This document shows positions 8,202-17,757 of a stretch of 64,000 bases of DNA, piece after piece (position 1 is the first letter of the stretch; every line of letters begins with the position of its first letter). Below the pieces are notes generated by a model that worked only from the letters and a program-made list of their open reading frames with translations, did no database searches and was not told the DNA's origin. Origin of the DNA: a halophilic archaeon SHRA6. Its GTDB lineage: Archaea > Halobacteriota > Halobacteria > Halobacteriales > Haloferacaceae. A program made the position numbers and the translations under genes. Location of the stretch: NCBI GenBank assembly GCA_005239175.1, contig ML241294.1:445275-509274 (forward strand). Reading direction: 5' to 3'.

Positions 8202-9464
8202 ATGAGTGAGGAAGATTGGTTCGAGCAGGCCCTCCGTGAGCTCGAAGGCGAGGAAGACGACACAGCCGTTGCAGCCGAAGCCGACGCAGTTGCGGATGAC
8301 GCAGTGAGCGAGGAGACGGACGATCCGAATAAAGACAGTCTTAACGACAACGAGACGGGCGATCTTGACGAAGACGCGACGGACAATCTTGATGGAGACG
8401 CGACGGACCATCCTAACGATAACGAGACCAATCAAAACAACAGAACACCGCAAGCCGACGCGTCTCATGTGGATGATGCAGGTACAGAATCGATACCCGA
8501 CAGCGCCGATCCGTTCGGGATCTCGCCTGGCTCGAATAGAGCGAAACCCAACCGAGAGCCCACAGTTGAGAGCCAAGGAGACACCGTCACGGGAGCTGAT
8601 ACGAGCGGGGATCCGTTCGGTTCGTCTGCGGTTGACGCTGGCTCGAGCGAAGACGCGGAGTTCGGATTTGCAGATTTTAGCGCCGATCCCGACAGTGTAA
8701 GTGGAAGTGGTGATGAAGACGGGCCGGTTTCTGGCGAAGACGGGTTTGACAACGCGGCGTTTGAATCGTCGATCGATCGGATCGATCTCGGGATCGAGGG
8801 GTTAGATCAGATGATCCTCGGCGGCGTGCCAGACCGGTCGCTCATGGTAGTGGTCGGCAGCGCCGGGACTGGAAAAACAACGTTCGGGCTGCAGTTTCTC
8901 AACCATGGCCTCGAACAGGGCGAACGTGCGGTGTTTATCACCCTCGAACAGAGCAGCGACGCGATTTTTTCGACCGCCGAAGAGATGGGGTGGCCGTTCC
9001 GAGAACACGAGTCGGCGGGGACGCTTGCGGTTGTGTCTCTGGACCCGATCGAAATGGCAAACAGTCTGTCGAGCCTCAGCGGCGATATCTCACGGTTGAT
9101 CGACGATTTTGGTGCCGATCGGCTCGTGTTGGATTCGGTCTCTTTGCTCGAGATGATGTACGACCATCCTGCAAAGCGGCGCAGCGAGGTGTTTGACTTC
9201 ACGCGATCGCTCAAACGAGCGGGCGTGACCACAATGCTCACCTCCGAGGCCAGCGAGGACAACCCCTACGCGTCCAGACATGGTATTGTCGAGTATCTTA
9301 CCGACGCAGTGTTTGTGTTGCAGTACGTTCGCCAGTCGAACCAGGAGACGCGGCTCGCTGTCGAAATCCAAAAGATCCGAAACGCAAACCACTCTCGGGA
9401 GACGAAGCCCTACGAGATCACCGACAGCGGGATCAGCGTCTACCGGCAGGCAAGCATCTTCTGA
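8202..9464 (+). CDS. KaiC/RadA-like RecA-superfamily ATPase with acidic N-domain
   Basis: 420 aa from the ATG at 8202 (MSEEDWFEQALREL); the frame is open upstream, but that part is not protein-like. The first about 190 residues are a low-complexity, strongly acidic linker with Asp/Asn/Glu-rich repeats. A KaiC-type domain follows: GLDQMILGGVPDRSLMVVV, Walker A GSAGTGKTT near residue 220, Walker B-like RLVLDSVSLLEM near 307. Haloarchaea have several such single-domain KaiC-like ATPases, often linked to signal transduction. The partner here is unknown, and there is no KaiB or taxis gene adjacent. Confidence 0.8.
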   Translation: MSEEDWFEQALRELEGEEDDTAVAAEADAVADDAVSEETDDPNKDSLNDNETGDLDEDATDNLDGDATDHPNDNETNQNNRTPQADASHVDDAGTESIPDSADPFGISPGSNRAKPNREPTVESQGDTVTGADTSGDPFGSSAVDAGSSEDAEFGFADFSADPDSVSGSGDEDGPVSGEDGFDNAAFESSIDRIDLGIEGLDQMILGGVPDRSLMVVVGSAGTGKTTFGLQFLNHGLEQGERAVFITLEQSSDAIFSTAEEMGWPFREHESAGTLAVVSLDPIEMANSLSSLSGDISRLIDDFGADRLVLDSVSLLEMMYDHPAKRRSEVFDFTRSLKRAGVTTMLTSEASEDNPYASRHGIVEYLTDAVFVLQYVRQSNQETRLAVEIQKIRNANHSRETKPYEITDSGISVYRQASIF

Positions 9465-9476
9465 CCGCGCGTTCGG

Positions 9477-11300
9477 CTACGTTCGACCGTGCTTTGTGAG
9501 ACACTTCGACAGCCCAGTGAGCTCGACCGGATCGGAGTTATCGGGCGAGTAGACGACCATCTGTCCTTTCTCCATGTACGGCACTTTCTGTTGGAGCATC
9601 GTCGGAATATTCACGCTCTTTATCGCGTCCTCGTCGCCAAGATTCAACACGAGTTTGGTATTGAGCTGTTTGAACACCGGCTCGGCGATATCTTGGGGAT
9701 CCTGCGTAATCAAAAAGAGCCCGAGACGCTCCTTTCGGCCCTGCTTTGCGGCTTCGGTGAACTTCGAGACGACCTTTCGGGCCTGAACAGTGTCGGCGTC
9801 TGCGAGGAAGTTGTGCGCCTCGTCCATGCCGAGAACGACCGGTGTCTCTTTGATCCGATCGCTCGACGGCGAGTTCGAGAGCTTGTCGTCGATGAGATAC
9901 GACGAAACCGCAAGCACGAACAGCTCCTTCGCGCGGGTCGTACTGAGATGGTACGTCGGAATTACAGAGAGCCCGCCGGGCCGGACGAGTTCGCGATCGA
10001 GTTCGGTGATCGGCGTCGCAGACTGATCGAAGATCCCGCCGGGAATCGATCGGACCCGCCGCTTAACCGCGTCGAAGGTGGCCTCGTGGACCCGTCCGGA
10101 CTCGTCGAGTTCCGCTTTGAGCCCCGGGTCGTCGAGGAACGTCAGGAACTGCTGGTAGGTACCGCCATTGCCGTACTCCCGGAAAAAGCGGTTGAGCAGA
10201 TGCAACAGCGCGGGATATTGGTTGTCGTTGAGCCCGCTGCCAGCGACGAGCCACGGTTGATCGTTGACCATCGAAAACGGGATCGTGAACTCCTTTTGGG
10301 CCGCGCCGTGGCCAGCCCCACCGTATGTCACGCCGGCTTCTTTTGGCACGAGTGCGATCGTGTCCGCGTGGCCGCCGTAGGCGACCCCTTCTCGATCGAG
10401 CCGGCGGGCAAACTCAGCGTCCAGTTCAGGGTTGTCGTCGTGCATCTGGGCGTACTCGTCCTGTGGGTCGAACAACACGACCGCCGGCGGGACCGTCCGG
10501 CCGTCGGCCATCGGATACCGACAGTCATCGTCGAGATACTGCCGGAGAACGTTCTTCGAGGCGTGTGTCTTCCCCGAGCCGGTGCCGCCAGCGATGAGTG
10601 TGTGTCTGAACACGAGCGGATCGCCCGAGTCGTAGTCGTTTTTGAGCCGGTAGTCGATCGTCGGCGGCTCTGCGGCGGTCCGGACCTTCTCGCCGCCAAC
10701 AGAGAGGTGGCCGAGGAAGATTCCGTCCTCGGGGATCTTCAAGCCGGTCTTGATCTGTGCGCTGTCGCGGGCCTGCCGAACGATCGCGCCGGGTTTGGGA
10801 ACCCGATCGGTCATCCGGCGTTTGAGTTCGCCGCCGTCGTCGTACAGCACCGCGATCGGCTCCAGTTCGGCCATGAACTTGTAGTCACGCTCTTCGAAGT
10901 CGTCGCGTCGCATGGCGCGGCGGGCGTGGATCTCAGTCGCGTCGTCAGCGTGGTATTCCTGGGCGTATTCCAGCGACGTGATTCGACAAAAGAGTGTCTC
11001 GTTGTCGGGGTACGGGATCAGGAGGTATTTGCCGATCCGGACCGCGTCGCGGTTGCCGACCGTCACGAACGCCCGCAGCGCCGTCTCGTCGCCGTCTTCT
11101 GCGACCCGAAGCCCGTGTGTAACCGACAGTGCGCCGATCCCCGAATCGACGCCGATCGGTTCGGCCTCAAAAGACTCGAAGCGATCGTCTGTCTCAGTAT
11201 TGCCGGCCGCATTACCGGCCGAGTCACCGCCAGCTCCGTCGGCTCTGTCGTCCTCGGATTGATCCGCAGAGCCAAACTCGGTGAAATCCTCAAGCGTCAT
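9477..11300 (-). CDS. herA: HerA DNA helicase/translocase
   Basis: 607 aa HerA/FtsK-superfamily ATPase. An N-terminal HAS-barrel region is followed by Walker A AGGTGSGKTHASKN, Walker B region VVLFDPQDEY, then MDEAHNFLADADTV and an arginine-finger region near the C-terminus (ITQDPQDIAEPVFKQLNTKL). HerA hexamers translocate DNA and, with NurA, Mre11 and Rad50, resect double-strand breaks for homologous recombination in archaea. The nurA gene lies 515 bp upstream on the same strand, separated by one gene of opposite orientation. A 636-aa frame on the other strand is its shadow. Confidence 0.92.
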   Translation of the reverse strand: MTLEDFTEFGSADQSEDDRADGAGGDSAGNAAGNTETDDRFESFEAEPIGVDSGIGALSVTHGLRVAEDGDETALRAFVTVGNRDAVRIGKYLLIPYPDNETLFCRITSLEYAQEYHADDATEIHARRAMRRDDFEERDYKFMAELEPIAVLYDDGGELKRRMTDRVPKPGAIVRQARDSAQIKTGLKIPEDGIFLGHLSVGGEKVRTAAEPPTIDYRLKNDYDSGDPLVFRHTLIAGGTGSGKTHASKNVLRQYLDDDCRYPMADGRTVPPAVVLFDPQDEYAQMHDDNPELDAEFARRLDREGVAYGGHADTIALVPKEAGVTYGGAGHGAAQKEFTIPFSMVNDQPWLVAGSGLNDNQYPALLHLLNRFFREYGNGGTYQQFLTFLDDPGLKAELDESGRVHEATFDAVKRRVRSIPGGIFDQSATPITELDRELVRPGGLSVIPTYHLSTTRAKELFVLAVSSYLIDDKLSNSPSSDRIKETPVVLGMDEAHNFLADADTVQARKVVSKFTEAAKQGRKERLGLFLITQDPQDIAEPVFKQLNTKLVLNLGDEDAIKSVNIPTMLQQKVPYMEKGQMVVYSPDNSDPVELTGLSKCLTKHGRT

Positions 11301-11446
11301 ACGATAGCATCTGTCGGCTCGGGTTTACCAGTTTCCCCAGATCGCAGCCGCTGGAGGCAGCCCCGGACGGTGGTTCCGGCCGATCGGAGACGCACCTGAC
11401 AGTAGGTGACGACAATCAATAACCGCGTCCACGACGTACACGTGGT

Positions 11447-11782
11447 ATGTTGTTAGTCAGCGGAGAGGGTGGGGGTACGAACCTTACCGGGACGATATTC
11501 GAGCGCGGCGAAGAGCCGCCGACGTACAAGGGCGCACCGGACGATGATGCCCCGTACGTGTGGGTCTGTGACTCGTTTTATCAGGTCGAAAGCGGCGGCT
11601 CGCCGATTATCGTCGACGGCGAACAGATTCGTGTCGCGTTCGAATCACCAATGCCGCGGGGGTTTGAGACGAAAGTACAGGCGATCGACGCCGCAAAGGA
11701 CCATATCCGGACACAGTTTGCCCGAATCGGCGTCGATCCTGCCGAGGTAACGTTCGAAGTGCAATCGGCCAGCCCAGCCTGA
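11447..11782 (+). CDS. Conserved haloarchaeal protein (DUF7113-like)
   Basis: 111 aa, starting MLLVSGEGGGTNLTGTIFER. It is a single compact acidic domain with alternating strands (YVWVCDSFYQVESGG, IRVAFESPMPRGFETKVQAI) and a final helix. It resembles the haloarchaeal DUF7113 family as far as memory allows. It is on the plus strand between nurA and herA, and such placement beside the resection genes may be conserved. No catalytic motif is evident. Confidence 0.75.
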   Translation: MLLVSGEGGGTNLTGTIFERGEEPPTYKGAPDDDAPYVWVCDSFYQVESGGSPIIVDGEQIRVAFESPMPRGFETKVQAIDAAKDHIRTQFARIGVDPAEVTFEVQSASPA

Positions 11783-11815
11783 CGAGGGCTGTCGACAGCA
11801 GAAATCCCGACGGTC

Positions 11816-13069
11816 CTACTCGCCGTCTGTCCACCGCCGATCGTTGTAGTTCCCAAGACGCCCACTTTTGAGGACGTCCTCAAACCGGCTACGCAGAGAG
11901 GCCTTCGCGCCGGCACTGATCCGTGCGAGCTCATCGGCCTTTTTGACGGCAATCGGTGGCCCGTCGTTCGCAGCAACTTCCGCAAGCGCCTGGCGTGTGA
12001 TCGCCTCGCGGGTCGCTGCGGACTGCGTGAGCGCGGCGGGCGCTTCGATTTTGTAGAGCAGGTCCGATCGAGGATCGTAGATCACGAAGAACGTGACCGT
12101 GTAGGCGGCCGGGTCGAGTGAGCGCGCACAGCCCAGTGCGTCGCCGTGTTCGGACACCGCCCGATCGGGTCCGCCCCGAGAACACAGCCACGTGGTGAAT
12201 GTGAGTTCGTCGGTCAGTCGATCGTGCGCCGACGCGGGATTCTGTGGCCGCTGTTCGAGGAGCCGAGTGAAAAACGCCGTATCGTTGCCCCACGGGACCT
12301 GTTTGCCTGACCGTGAGAGCCCGCCGACGATCGTTCGGGCGCTTGGATTCTTCACGAAGCCGACGAGCGTTCGGTCGGTTTCGACAAATCGCTCGACGAG
12401 TTCGAGATAGTTTTCGAGGACCTGTTTTGGTTTGGTTTCGCGGGCGATCGCGCCGAGTTCGGCGTCGTGATCCTCCCACGAAAGCAGCTCTTTTGGATAC
12501 AGCGGTCCGTCTAACACGAGCAGCTCCTCGACGCAGTCGGCGTGTTCGAGGGCGTGTTCGCTCTCTGCGAGATACAGAGACAGCGCGTGAACGATCGCCT
12601 CCGCGAAGCGGTCGAGACTCGGCACCCGCCAGACGCGGCGACGGCTGTTGCCCTCGTCGTAGTGGACCCACTCACGATCGTAACTGCCCGTCACGTCGCC
12701 GCTGTGGACGGTCGCAATCACGCTGCGTTTTCGGTGCAGCGACAGGTCAGAGGGGTCAGCGGCCATGGCGGCGTGGGCCACGTCGAGGACGAGCCCGTTT
12801 CGAAACGTCGTGGGGTTGATTGTCCCTGAATCGAGCCCGTGCGTTATCTCGTACGGGCGCTCGGCGAGGGCGATGTCGTCGATCGAGACCCGTCGCAATG
12901 CCTGCGGCTCAAGGGGCTCGATGACTCGCGTCCCACTGACGACGAGGGGGTCGAGCCACTCAGACCACGCCGTAAGCGCGAGATCGTCCTGATCAGTGTC
13001 GTCTGTCTCCTCGGCGATCTCACCCGCCAGCCGGGCGATCGTGTCGACGTGGATCGGATCGAGCGTCAC
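11816..13069 (-). CDS. nurA: NurA 5'-3' nuclease
   Basis: 417 aa if started at the GTG at 13069, giving the family-like N-terminus TLDPIHVDTIARLAGEI. An ATG at 13111 (14 residues longer) is the alternative, but it would leave only 40 bp to the divergent HAD gene. NurA is the nuclease partner of HerA in end resection. Conserved acidic positions are visible in the central domain (EITHGLDSGTIN with the first catalytic Asp; LLVLDGPLYP with a second), and the C-terminal helix region IKADELARI-like segment is present. HerA is encoded downstream on the same strand. Confidence 0.88.
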   Translation of the reverse strand: MTLDPIHVDTIARLAGEIAEETDDTDQDDLALTAWSEWLDPLVVSGTRVIEPLEPQALRRVSIDDIALAERPYEITHGLDSGTINPTTFRNGLVLDVAHAAMAADPSDLSLHRKRSVIATVHSGDVTGSYDREWVHYDEGNSRRRVWRVPSLDRFAEAIVHALSLYLAESEHALEHADCVEELLVLDGPLYPKELLSWEDHDAELGAIARETKPKQVLENYLELVERFVETDRTLVGFVKNPSARTIVGGLSRSGKQVPWGNDTAFFTRLLEQRPQNPASAHDRLTDELTFTTWLCSRGGPDRAVSEHGDALGCARSLDPAAYTVTFFVIYDPRSDLLYKIEAPAALTQSAATREAITRQALAEVAANDGPPIAVKKADELARISAGAKASLRSRFEDVLKSGRLGNYNDRRWTDGE

Positions 13070-13151
13070 AGCCGATCTACCGTCCTGGATCGACAAAAAC
13101 GGGGCGGTCATGCCGGCACGCTGAAAGCCTTCGAGTACATATGGATCCTCA

Positions 13152-13817
13152 ATGGCTATACGAGGGGTCGCATTCGACCTCGACGAAACGCTCGCGGTCC
13201 CCAGCCGCGATCGAACGACACTCCTGGGGGAAGCAGTGGCACTGGCGGGGGGGCCACCAATCACGCGTGAAGAGTATCTCGACGCTCACCGGGAGAATCT
13301 CACACAGCAGACCAGAGAGCCGATCTTCGCAGATCTTCTCGCGCGGTACGAAGAATCACAGGCCGACGCAAAGTCGCTCGCTGACGCATACCGGCAGGTT
13401 GTGACCAAATCGCTGTCCCCTGTCGGTGGGTCCGCAGCCCTTATTGAAGAGCTCAAAACCAACTACCGCGTCGGGTTGTTGACGAACGGACCGATCGACG
13501 CACAACGAGCGAAACTCGAGCACCTCGGGTGGACAGAGCTGTTTCACGCTGCGCTCGTCACCGGAGAGTTGCCGGCTGGAAAGCCCGACTCGGCCGCGTT
13601 CGAGGCGCTTTTGTCGGCACTCGGAACGAACGCAAACGAGACGGTATACGTCGGTGACACCCCGCTTGACGACATCAAGGGGGCGACCGAGGCAGGATTG
13701 TTTGCCGTGCAGGTGCGCTTCGAAGACGGGCCGGATCGAGATCCGCGGGCGGACGCGTACATCGATCGCGATCGGCTCGCGTTAGAGCTTCCTGCGCTGT
13801 TAGCGTCGATCGACTAA
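13152..13817 (+). CDS. HAD-superfamily hydrolase
   Basis: 221 aa. Motif I is VAFDLDETLAV (nucleophile Asp9 and acid/base Asp11), motif II VGLLTNGP, motif III Lys in AGKPDSAAFE, motif IV YVGDTPLDDIKGA. A helical cap domain lies between motifs I and II. Probably a small-molecule phosphatase; the substrate is not predictable. Its 3' end overlaps the convergent gene on the other strand by 18 bp. Confidence 0.88.
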   Translation: MAIRGVAFDLDETLAVPSRDRTTLLGEAVALAGGPPITREEYLDAHRENLTQQTREPIFADLLARYEESQADAKSLADAYRQVVTKSLSPVGGSAALIEELKTNYRVGLLTNGPIDAQRAKLEHLGWTELFHAALVTGELPAGKPDSAAFEALLSALGTNANETVYVGDTPLDDIKGATEAGLFAVQVRFEDGPDRDPRADAYIDRDRLALELPALLASID

Positions 13818-14195
13818 CCCGACAACCGTCTCGAACGTCGGAAGGATCCACTTTACCTGTGCGCCATCTTCGACAAATACGAGCGTTCGCGGCGGCCGAA
13901 CTGCCTTGGGACGGACGCGGAGACCAGCCGAATCGGCCGCCTGTGCCGCATCGTCGACCGCAACGAGGAACTCAACTCGCACGCGATCGGGCTGGACAAA
14001 CACTTCGGCGATCGTCGTTTGTGTGTTTTCTGAGTTGTGAACAACGCGGTACGCGAGCGCGCCGTCTGGCGTCGGTTCGACATCCGGGTCGGCATCAGTC
14101 ACAGAGAGCTGAGCAAGGTCGTCGCGATCGCCGGTGAGCTCTGAGGCGAGAAGCTGTGCGATTCGTGTCCCGTCATCGAGTCGATCATGTATCAT
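13800..14195 (-). CDS. Conserved haloarchaeal hypothetical (131 aa)
   Basis: 131 aa from the ATG at 14195 (MIHDRLDDGTRIAQLL). Acidic, with a strand-rich middle (YRVVHNSENTQTTIAEVFVQPDRVRVEF) and a C-terminus ending VKWILPTFETVVGLVDRR. Similar to an uncharacterised haloarchaeal DUF; function not recognised. It lies 7 bp downstream of the DUF2240 gene on the same strand, so they are probably one transcript. Confidence 0.7.
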   Translation of the reverse strand: MIHDRLDDGTRIAQLLASELTGDRDDLAQLSVTDADPDVEPTPDGALAYRVVHNSENTQTTIAEVFVQPDRVRVEFLVAVDDAAQAADSAGLRVRPKAVRPPRTLVFVEDGAQVKWILPTFETVVGLVDRR

Positions 14196-14202
14196 TGGGT
14201 GA

Positions 14203-14655
14203 TCACGCTTGTTCCAGTTCGGCAGCGACCGTCTCTGCGACCGCATCAACATCAATACCCCGTTCGCGAGCGACGAGTACGGCGGCGGTTTCGATCGTCA
14301 CGCCCAGCGTTTTTTGTCGTTTGTTCGCTGCAGCGACCGCCTCCTGTTTGTCCATCCCCGCAGAAACGAGCCGGTTGAGCGCCTGCTCAAATGTCGACTG
14401 CTCGCGGAGGATCGATTCGTCAGGCGCAAAATCGTCGGGGACGTGGGTGTCATCGGGGTCGAACGTCGGCCGAAACTCCCCACCCTCGATCTCTTCAAGT
14501 AGCCCGCGCGCGAGCGCGATGTCGACGAGTCGCTTGGCCTGATCGGGCGAGAACCAGTCACGATCGAGCGATAGCGCGACAACGATCTGGCCCTCCCCGA
14601 GCGTCCGCGTTCCTTTCTGTCGAAACGGCACAGCGACGGCGACCTCGAGGCTCAT
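14203..14655 (-). CDS. DUF2240 family protein
   Basis: 150 aa, starting MSLEVAVAVPFRQKGTRTLG. It matches the archaeal DUF2240 pattern: an N-terminal winged-helix-like segment (LSLDRDWFSPDQAKRLVDIALARGLL), a middle acidic segment with FAPDESIL, and a helical C-terminus. Biochemical function is unknown; it is broadly conserved in euryarchaea. It precedes the 131-aa protein by 7 bp. Confidence 0.8.
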   Translation of the reverse strand: MSLEVAVAVPFRQKGTRTLGEGQIVVALSLDRDWFSPDQAKRLVDIALARGLLEEIEGGEFRPTFDPDDTHVPDDFAPDESILREQSTFEQALNRLVSAGMDKQEAVAAANKRQKTLGVTIETAAVLVARERGIDVDAVAETVAAELEQA

Positions 14656-14790
14656 GCGTTCTACAGGGGTCGACCGACACCTAACCGTTGTGGCTCCAAC
14701 CGACCGGCATCAAGACGTGCTGATCGGCCGCATGCGAGCACACCGGTGCGTTTCGAGCGATTCAAGTAGCTCCTGGCTGTTTTACCCGGT

Positions 14791-15162
14791 ATGAAAGATC
14801 AAGGACGCTCTACCCGGAAGCGGACTGGTGGCCGACTCAAGCCGTTCGCGAAAAAGAAACGCTCCCAACTCGGCCGCGAACCCTCTGAAACGACTGTCGG
14901 TGAACCCCGCATGCAGGTGATCGACTCCCGCGGCACCGAACCGAAGTTCCGCGCGCTCTCGACAAACGTCGCAAACGTCTCCGACGGTGACAGCACTGTC
15001 GAGGCCGAGATCGACGGCGTCGAAGAGAACCCCTCGAACGTCAACTACGCCCGCCGAAACATCATCACGAAGGGCGCAATCATCGAAACCTCCGAAGGCC
15101 TCGCCCGCGTCACCTCCCGACCCGGCCAGACCGGCCAGGTCAACGCGGTCAAACTCGAATAG
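14791..15162 (+). CDS. rps8e: 30S ribosomal protein S8e
   Basis: 123 aa, the usual archaeal length. Recognised by the N-terminus KDQGRSTRKRTGGRLKP, the basic segment FAKKKRSQLGREPSETTVGE, and the C-terminal NYARRNIITKGAIIETSEGLARVTSRPGQ. It is a structural component of the small ribosomal subunit. It is monocistronic by position: the upstream gene is divergent, and the downstream Nif3-like gene follows after 69 bp. Confidence 0.95.
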   Translation: MKDQGRSTRKRTGGRLKPFAKKKRSQLGREPSETTVGEPRMQVIDSRGTEPKFRALSTNVANVSDGDSTVEAEIDGVEENPSNVNYARRNIITKGAIIETSEGLARVTSRPGQTGQVNAVKLE

Positions 15163-15231
15163 CGAATTCAGTACCTCGTTTTCTCACGCTGAGAAGCAAC
15201 CTACATACCGCTTGCGGCGCTCAACCCACTC

Positions 15232-15993
15232 ATGGATCTACGTGAGTTCGTCGATCGACTCGACGAGGAGCTCAGAACCGACGCGTACGCCGAGATCGAC
15301 GCCAGCGCGAATGGCCTCCAGGTCGGCCCCGAACACGCGACGATCGATCGCGTTGCAGTGGCTGTCGACGCCGCCGAGGCGACGATCGACGAAGCGATCG
15401 ACCGCGACGCGGACGTGCTCGTCGTCCACCACGGTCTCTCGTGGGGCGGATTCGATCGCGTTACCGGCCGCGAGTACCGCCTCATTGAGCGACTTATCCG
15501 CAACGACGTGGCGCTGTACGTGTCACACCTACCGCTTGACGGACACCAAACACTCGGGAACGCAGCAGGGATCGCTGACGCGCTTGCGCTGACCGATCGC
15601 GAGCCGTTCGGCAAACTCGACAGCGAATATATCGGCCAACGCGGCCGCGTATCGACTCCAACCGGACTCGCTGAGATCGTCGATACACTCTCCGGATTCG
15701 AACGCGAACAGGCAGTTCAGGCGCTCGATTTCGGCCCTGAGACCGTCTCGGATGTCGCAATCGTCACCGGCAGCGGCACCGACTGGCTGGGTGAAGCGAT
15801 CGCCTGTGGGGTCGACGTGCTCATCACCGGCGAGGGAAAACAGCAGGTGTATCACCCCGCGCGGGAGGCAGGCATCTCTGTGGTGCTCGCAGGGCATTAC
15901 GCCACCGAAACGTTCGGCGTTCGATCGATTGGTGACCAGACGGCTGACTGGGGGCTCGACGTTACGTACATCAGCCACCCCACGGGAATCTAA
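15232..15993 (+). CDS. Nif3-like dinuclear metal center protein
   Basis: 253 aa. The metal-binding motifs of the Nif3/YbgI (GTP cyclohydrolase I type 2-like) family are visible: LVVHHGLSWGG near the N-terminal third, LYVSHLPLDGHQTLGN, and the C-terminal VLITGEGKQQVYHPAREAG with VLAGHYATETFGV. Members form toroidal hexamers with a dinuclear site; the physiological reaction is unresolved. The gene is 69 bp downstream of rps8e on the same strand. Confidence 0.9.
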   Translation: MDLREFVDRLDEELRTDAYAEIDASANGLQVGPEHATIDRVAVAVDAAEATIDEAIDRDADVLVVHHGLSWGGFDRVTGREYRLIERLIRNDVALYVSHLPLDGHQTLGNAAGIADALALTDREPFGKLDSEYIGQRGRVSTPTGLAEIVDTLSGFEREQAVQALDFGPETVSDVAIVTGSGTDWLGEAIACGVDVLITGEGKQQVYHPAREAGISVVLAGHYATETFGVRSIGDQTADWGLDVTYISHPTGI

Positions 15994-16037
15994 CCGCCCA
16001 AGTTCTAAATATCGAATTTGATATATTGGATCTGGGG

Positions 16038-16045
16038 TTTATTAT
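16038..16045 (+). promoter_or_regulatory. TATA element for htrII-sopII
   Basis: TTTATTAT centred about 27 bp before the htrII ATG at 16069. This spacing places the transcript start at or within a few bases of the start codon, as in leaderless haloarchaeal mRNAs. Confidence 0.5.
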
Positions 16046-16068
16046 CGATCTCCCCATACTAAACGTGG

Positions 16069-17757
16069 ATGACAACAGAGGTAGGTGTTATAGGGCGAAT
16101 TCAGGAGAGTTATGCGGCAAAACTCTCACTTTCGCTGCTTGGAATTATTGCGCTCATTGTGGGCTCAGGTGCAGTGGTGTATGCGCAGGTTCTTGCGGAG
16201 TTGGGCGAAACCAACACGGGAATCGCCTCGAGTATCTTGGGGTTGATCCTCGTTTCGATTATCAGTCTGTCGCTACTAGGGGTGACAGTTGGGAGTAACA
16301 CGATCGTCTCCTTGCGGCAGCTAGCTACCAAAGCCGATCGAATGGCTGCCGGCGACCTCGATGTCGAACTGGAGACCGATCGACGTGACGAGATCGGCGA
16401 ACTCGTCCGGTCGTTCGACGAGATGCGATCGTCGCTGGCCGAAAAGATCGAGGCAGCCGAACGATCGGAGGCCGACGCCGAAGCCGCCCGCGACGAGATG
16501 CAGTCTCGGGCCACACAGCTCGAAGCGACCGCCGAGTCCTACGAGGCGGTGATGCAGGCAGTTGCGGACGGCGATCTCACCCGGCGCGTCGATGTGGACA
16601 CCCACACCGAGGCAATGGCGAACGTTGGCCGCTCGTTCAACGAGATGCTCGATCAAATTGAGGGAACTGTCGGTGACGTCAAACAGTTCGCCGATCACGT
16701 GGGTGAGGCCTCCGACGGGGTCGACGATCGAGCCGAAGAGCTTCAAGACGCCGGCTCCGCAGTCGCCGAATCGGTTTCTGAGATCTCCGACGGCGCGTTC
16801 AAACAGACCGAAAACCTCCGTGGGGTCTCAAACGAGATGAGTACCCTCTCCGCAAGTGCCGAAGAGGTCGCCGCGACTGTGGAAACCGTTGCTGGGACGA
16901 CCCAACGCGCTAATGAGGCCGGAACCGAAGGACAAGAAGCTGCCGAGGAAGCCGTCAAACAGATGGACGCTGTCGAGACACAGACCGCCGAGACGATGGA
17001 TGATATCCAGTCACTCGACGAGGAGGTGGCTGAGATCGGCGAAATTGTCGACGTGATCACAGATATCGCCGAACAGACAAACCTGCTCGCGCTCAACGCC
17101 TCGATCGAGGCCGCCCGCGCCGGCGCAGAAGGCTCGGGCTTTGCGGTCGTCGCCGAGGAGGTCAAATCGCTCGCCGAAGAGACGAAAGACGCTGCCGGCG
17201 AGATTGAGGGTCGGATTACCGAAATTCAAACCAAGACCGAGCAGGCGGTCGACGGGATGGAGGACACCTCCGAGCGGATCTCCACGGGGGTCGAGACGGT
17301 GGAGGGCGCGATCGACGAACTGAACGACGTGATCGACTACGTTGACGAGATCGACGGCAGCATTCAAGAGATCAATCAGACCACAGAAGACCAGGCTCAG
17401 TCAGCGACGACGGTGGTCCAGATGGTCGAAGAGGTCGCATCAATCTCCGAGCAGACCTCTGAGGCGGCCGACGGCGTCACCGAAACCACACAGGCGCAGT
17501 TGGAAACACTCGAGAACGTCGAAGCGGCCGCGACACAGCTGTCAACACAGGCCGACAAACTCCAGGACGCGCTCGATCGGTTCGAGACCAATCGGACTGA
17601 TGTCGGCGTCGGTGAGGTTGAAACAGCTGTCGAGGCGGTGACAACCGAGTCTATGGCCGCAACTGACGGCGGGGACGACGAACAGGTAGATGCCGCAGGG
17701 GTGACCGATCCAGCGGCGACTCCGAGTGGCTTCGAGTTCGGAGGTGACAAGCGATGA
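16069..17757 (+). CDS. htrII: Sensory rhodopsin II transducer (HtrII)
   Basis: 562 aa. Two membrane helices (about 18-40 and 53-74) are joined by a very short outer loop, as in the Natronomonas transducer rather than the Halobacterium one with a large outer domain. A HAMP domain (about 75-125, with [18 protein letters not shown]), a second HAMP-like unit (about 157-205) and a methyl-accepting signalling hairpin with tip [20 protein letters not shown] near 333-352 follow. It relays light signals from the rhodopsin to CheA. The stop overlaps the sopII start (ATGA). By alignment, Ser66 replaces the Asn74 that contacts the receptor in the Natronomonas protein. Confidence 0.93.
   Translation: MTTEVGVIGRIQESYAAKLSLSLLGIIALIVGSGAVVYAQVLAELGETNTGIASSILGLILVSIISLSLLGVTVGSNTIVSLRQLATKADRMAAGDLDVELETDRRDEIGELVRSFDEMRSSLAEKIEAAERSEADAEAARDEMQSRATQLEATAESYEAVMQAVADGDLTRRVDVDTHTEAMANVGRSFNEMLDQIEGTVGDVKQFADHVGEASDGVDDRAEELQDAGSAVAESVSEISDGAFKQTENLRGVSNEMSTLSASAEEVAATVETVAGTTQRANEAGTEGQEAAEEAVKQMDAVETQTAETMDDIQSLDEEVAEIGEIVDVITDIAEQTNLLALNASIEAARAGAEGSGFAVVAEEVKSLAEETKDAAGEIEGRITEIQTKTEQAVDGMEDTSERISTGVETVEGAIDELNDVIDYVDEIDGSIQEINQTTEDQAQSATTVVQMVEEVASISEQTSEAADGVTETTQAQLETLENVEAAATQLSTQADKLQDALDRFETNRTDVGVGEVETAVEAVTTESMAATDGGDDEQVDAAGVTDPAATPSGFEFGGDKR

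Noticed and set aside
9489-11399. 636-aa open frame on the plus strand
   Set aside because: It is entirely antisense to herA, whose Walker motifs are unmistakable; the translation has no family-like features. Long antisense frames are common in GC-rich codon-biased DNA.
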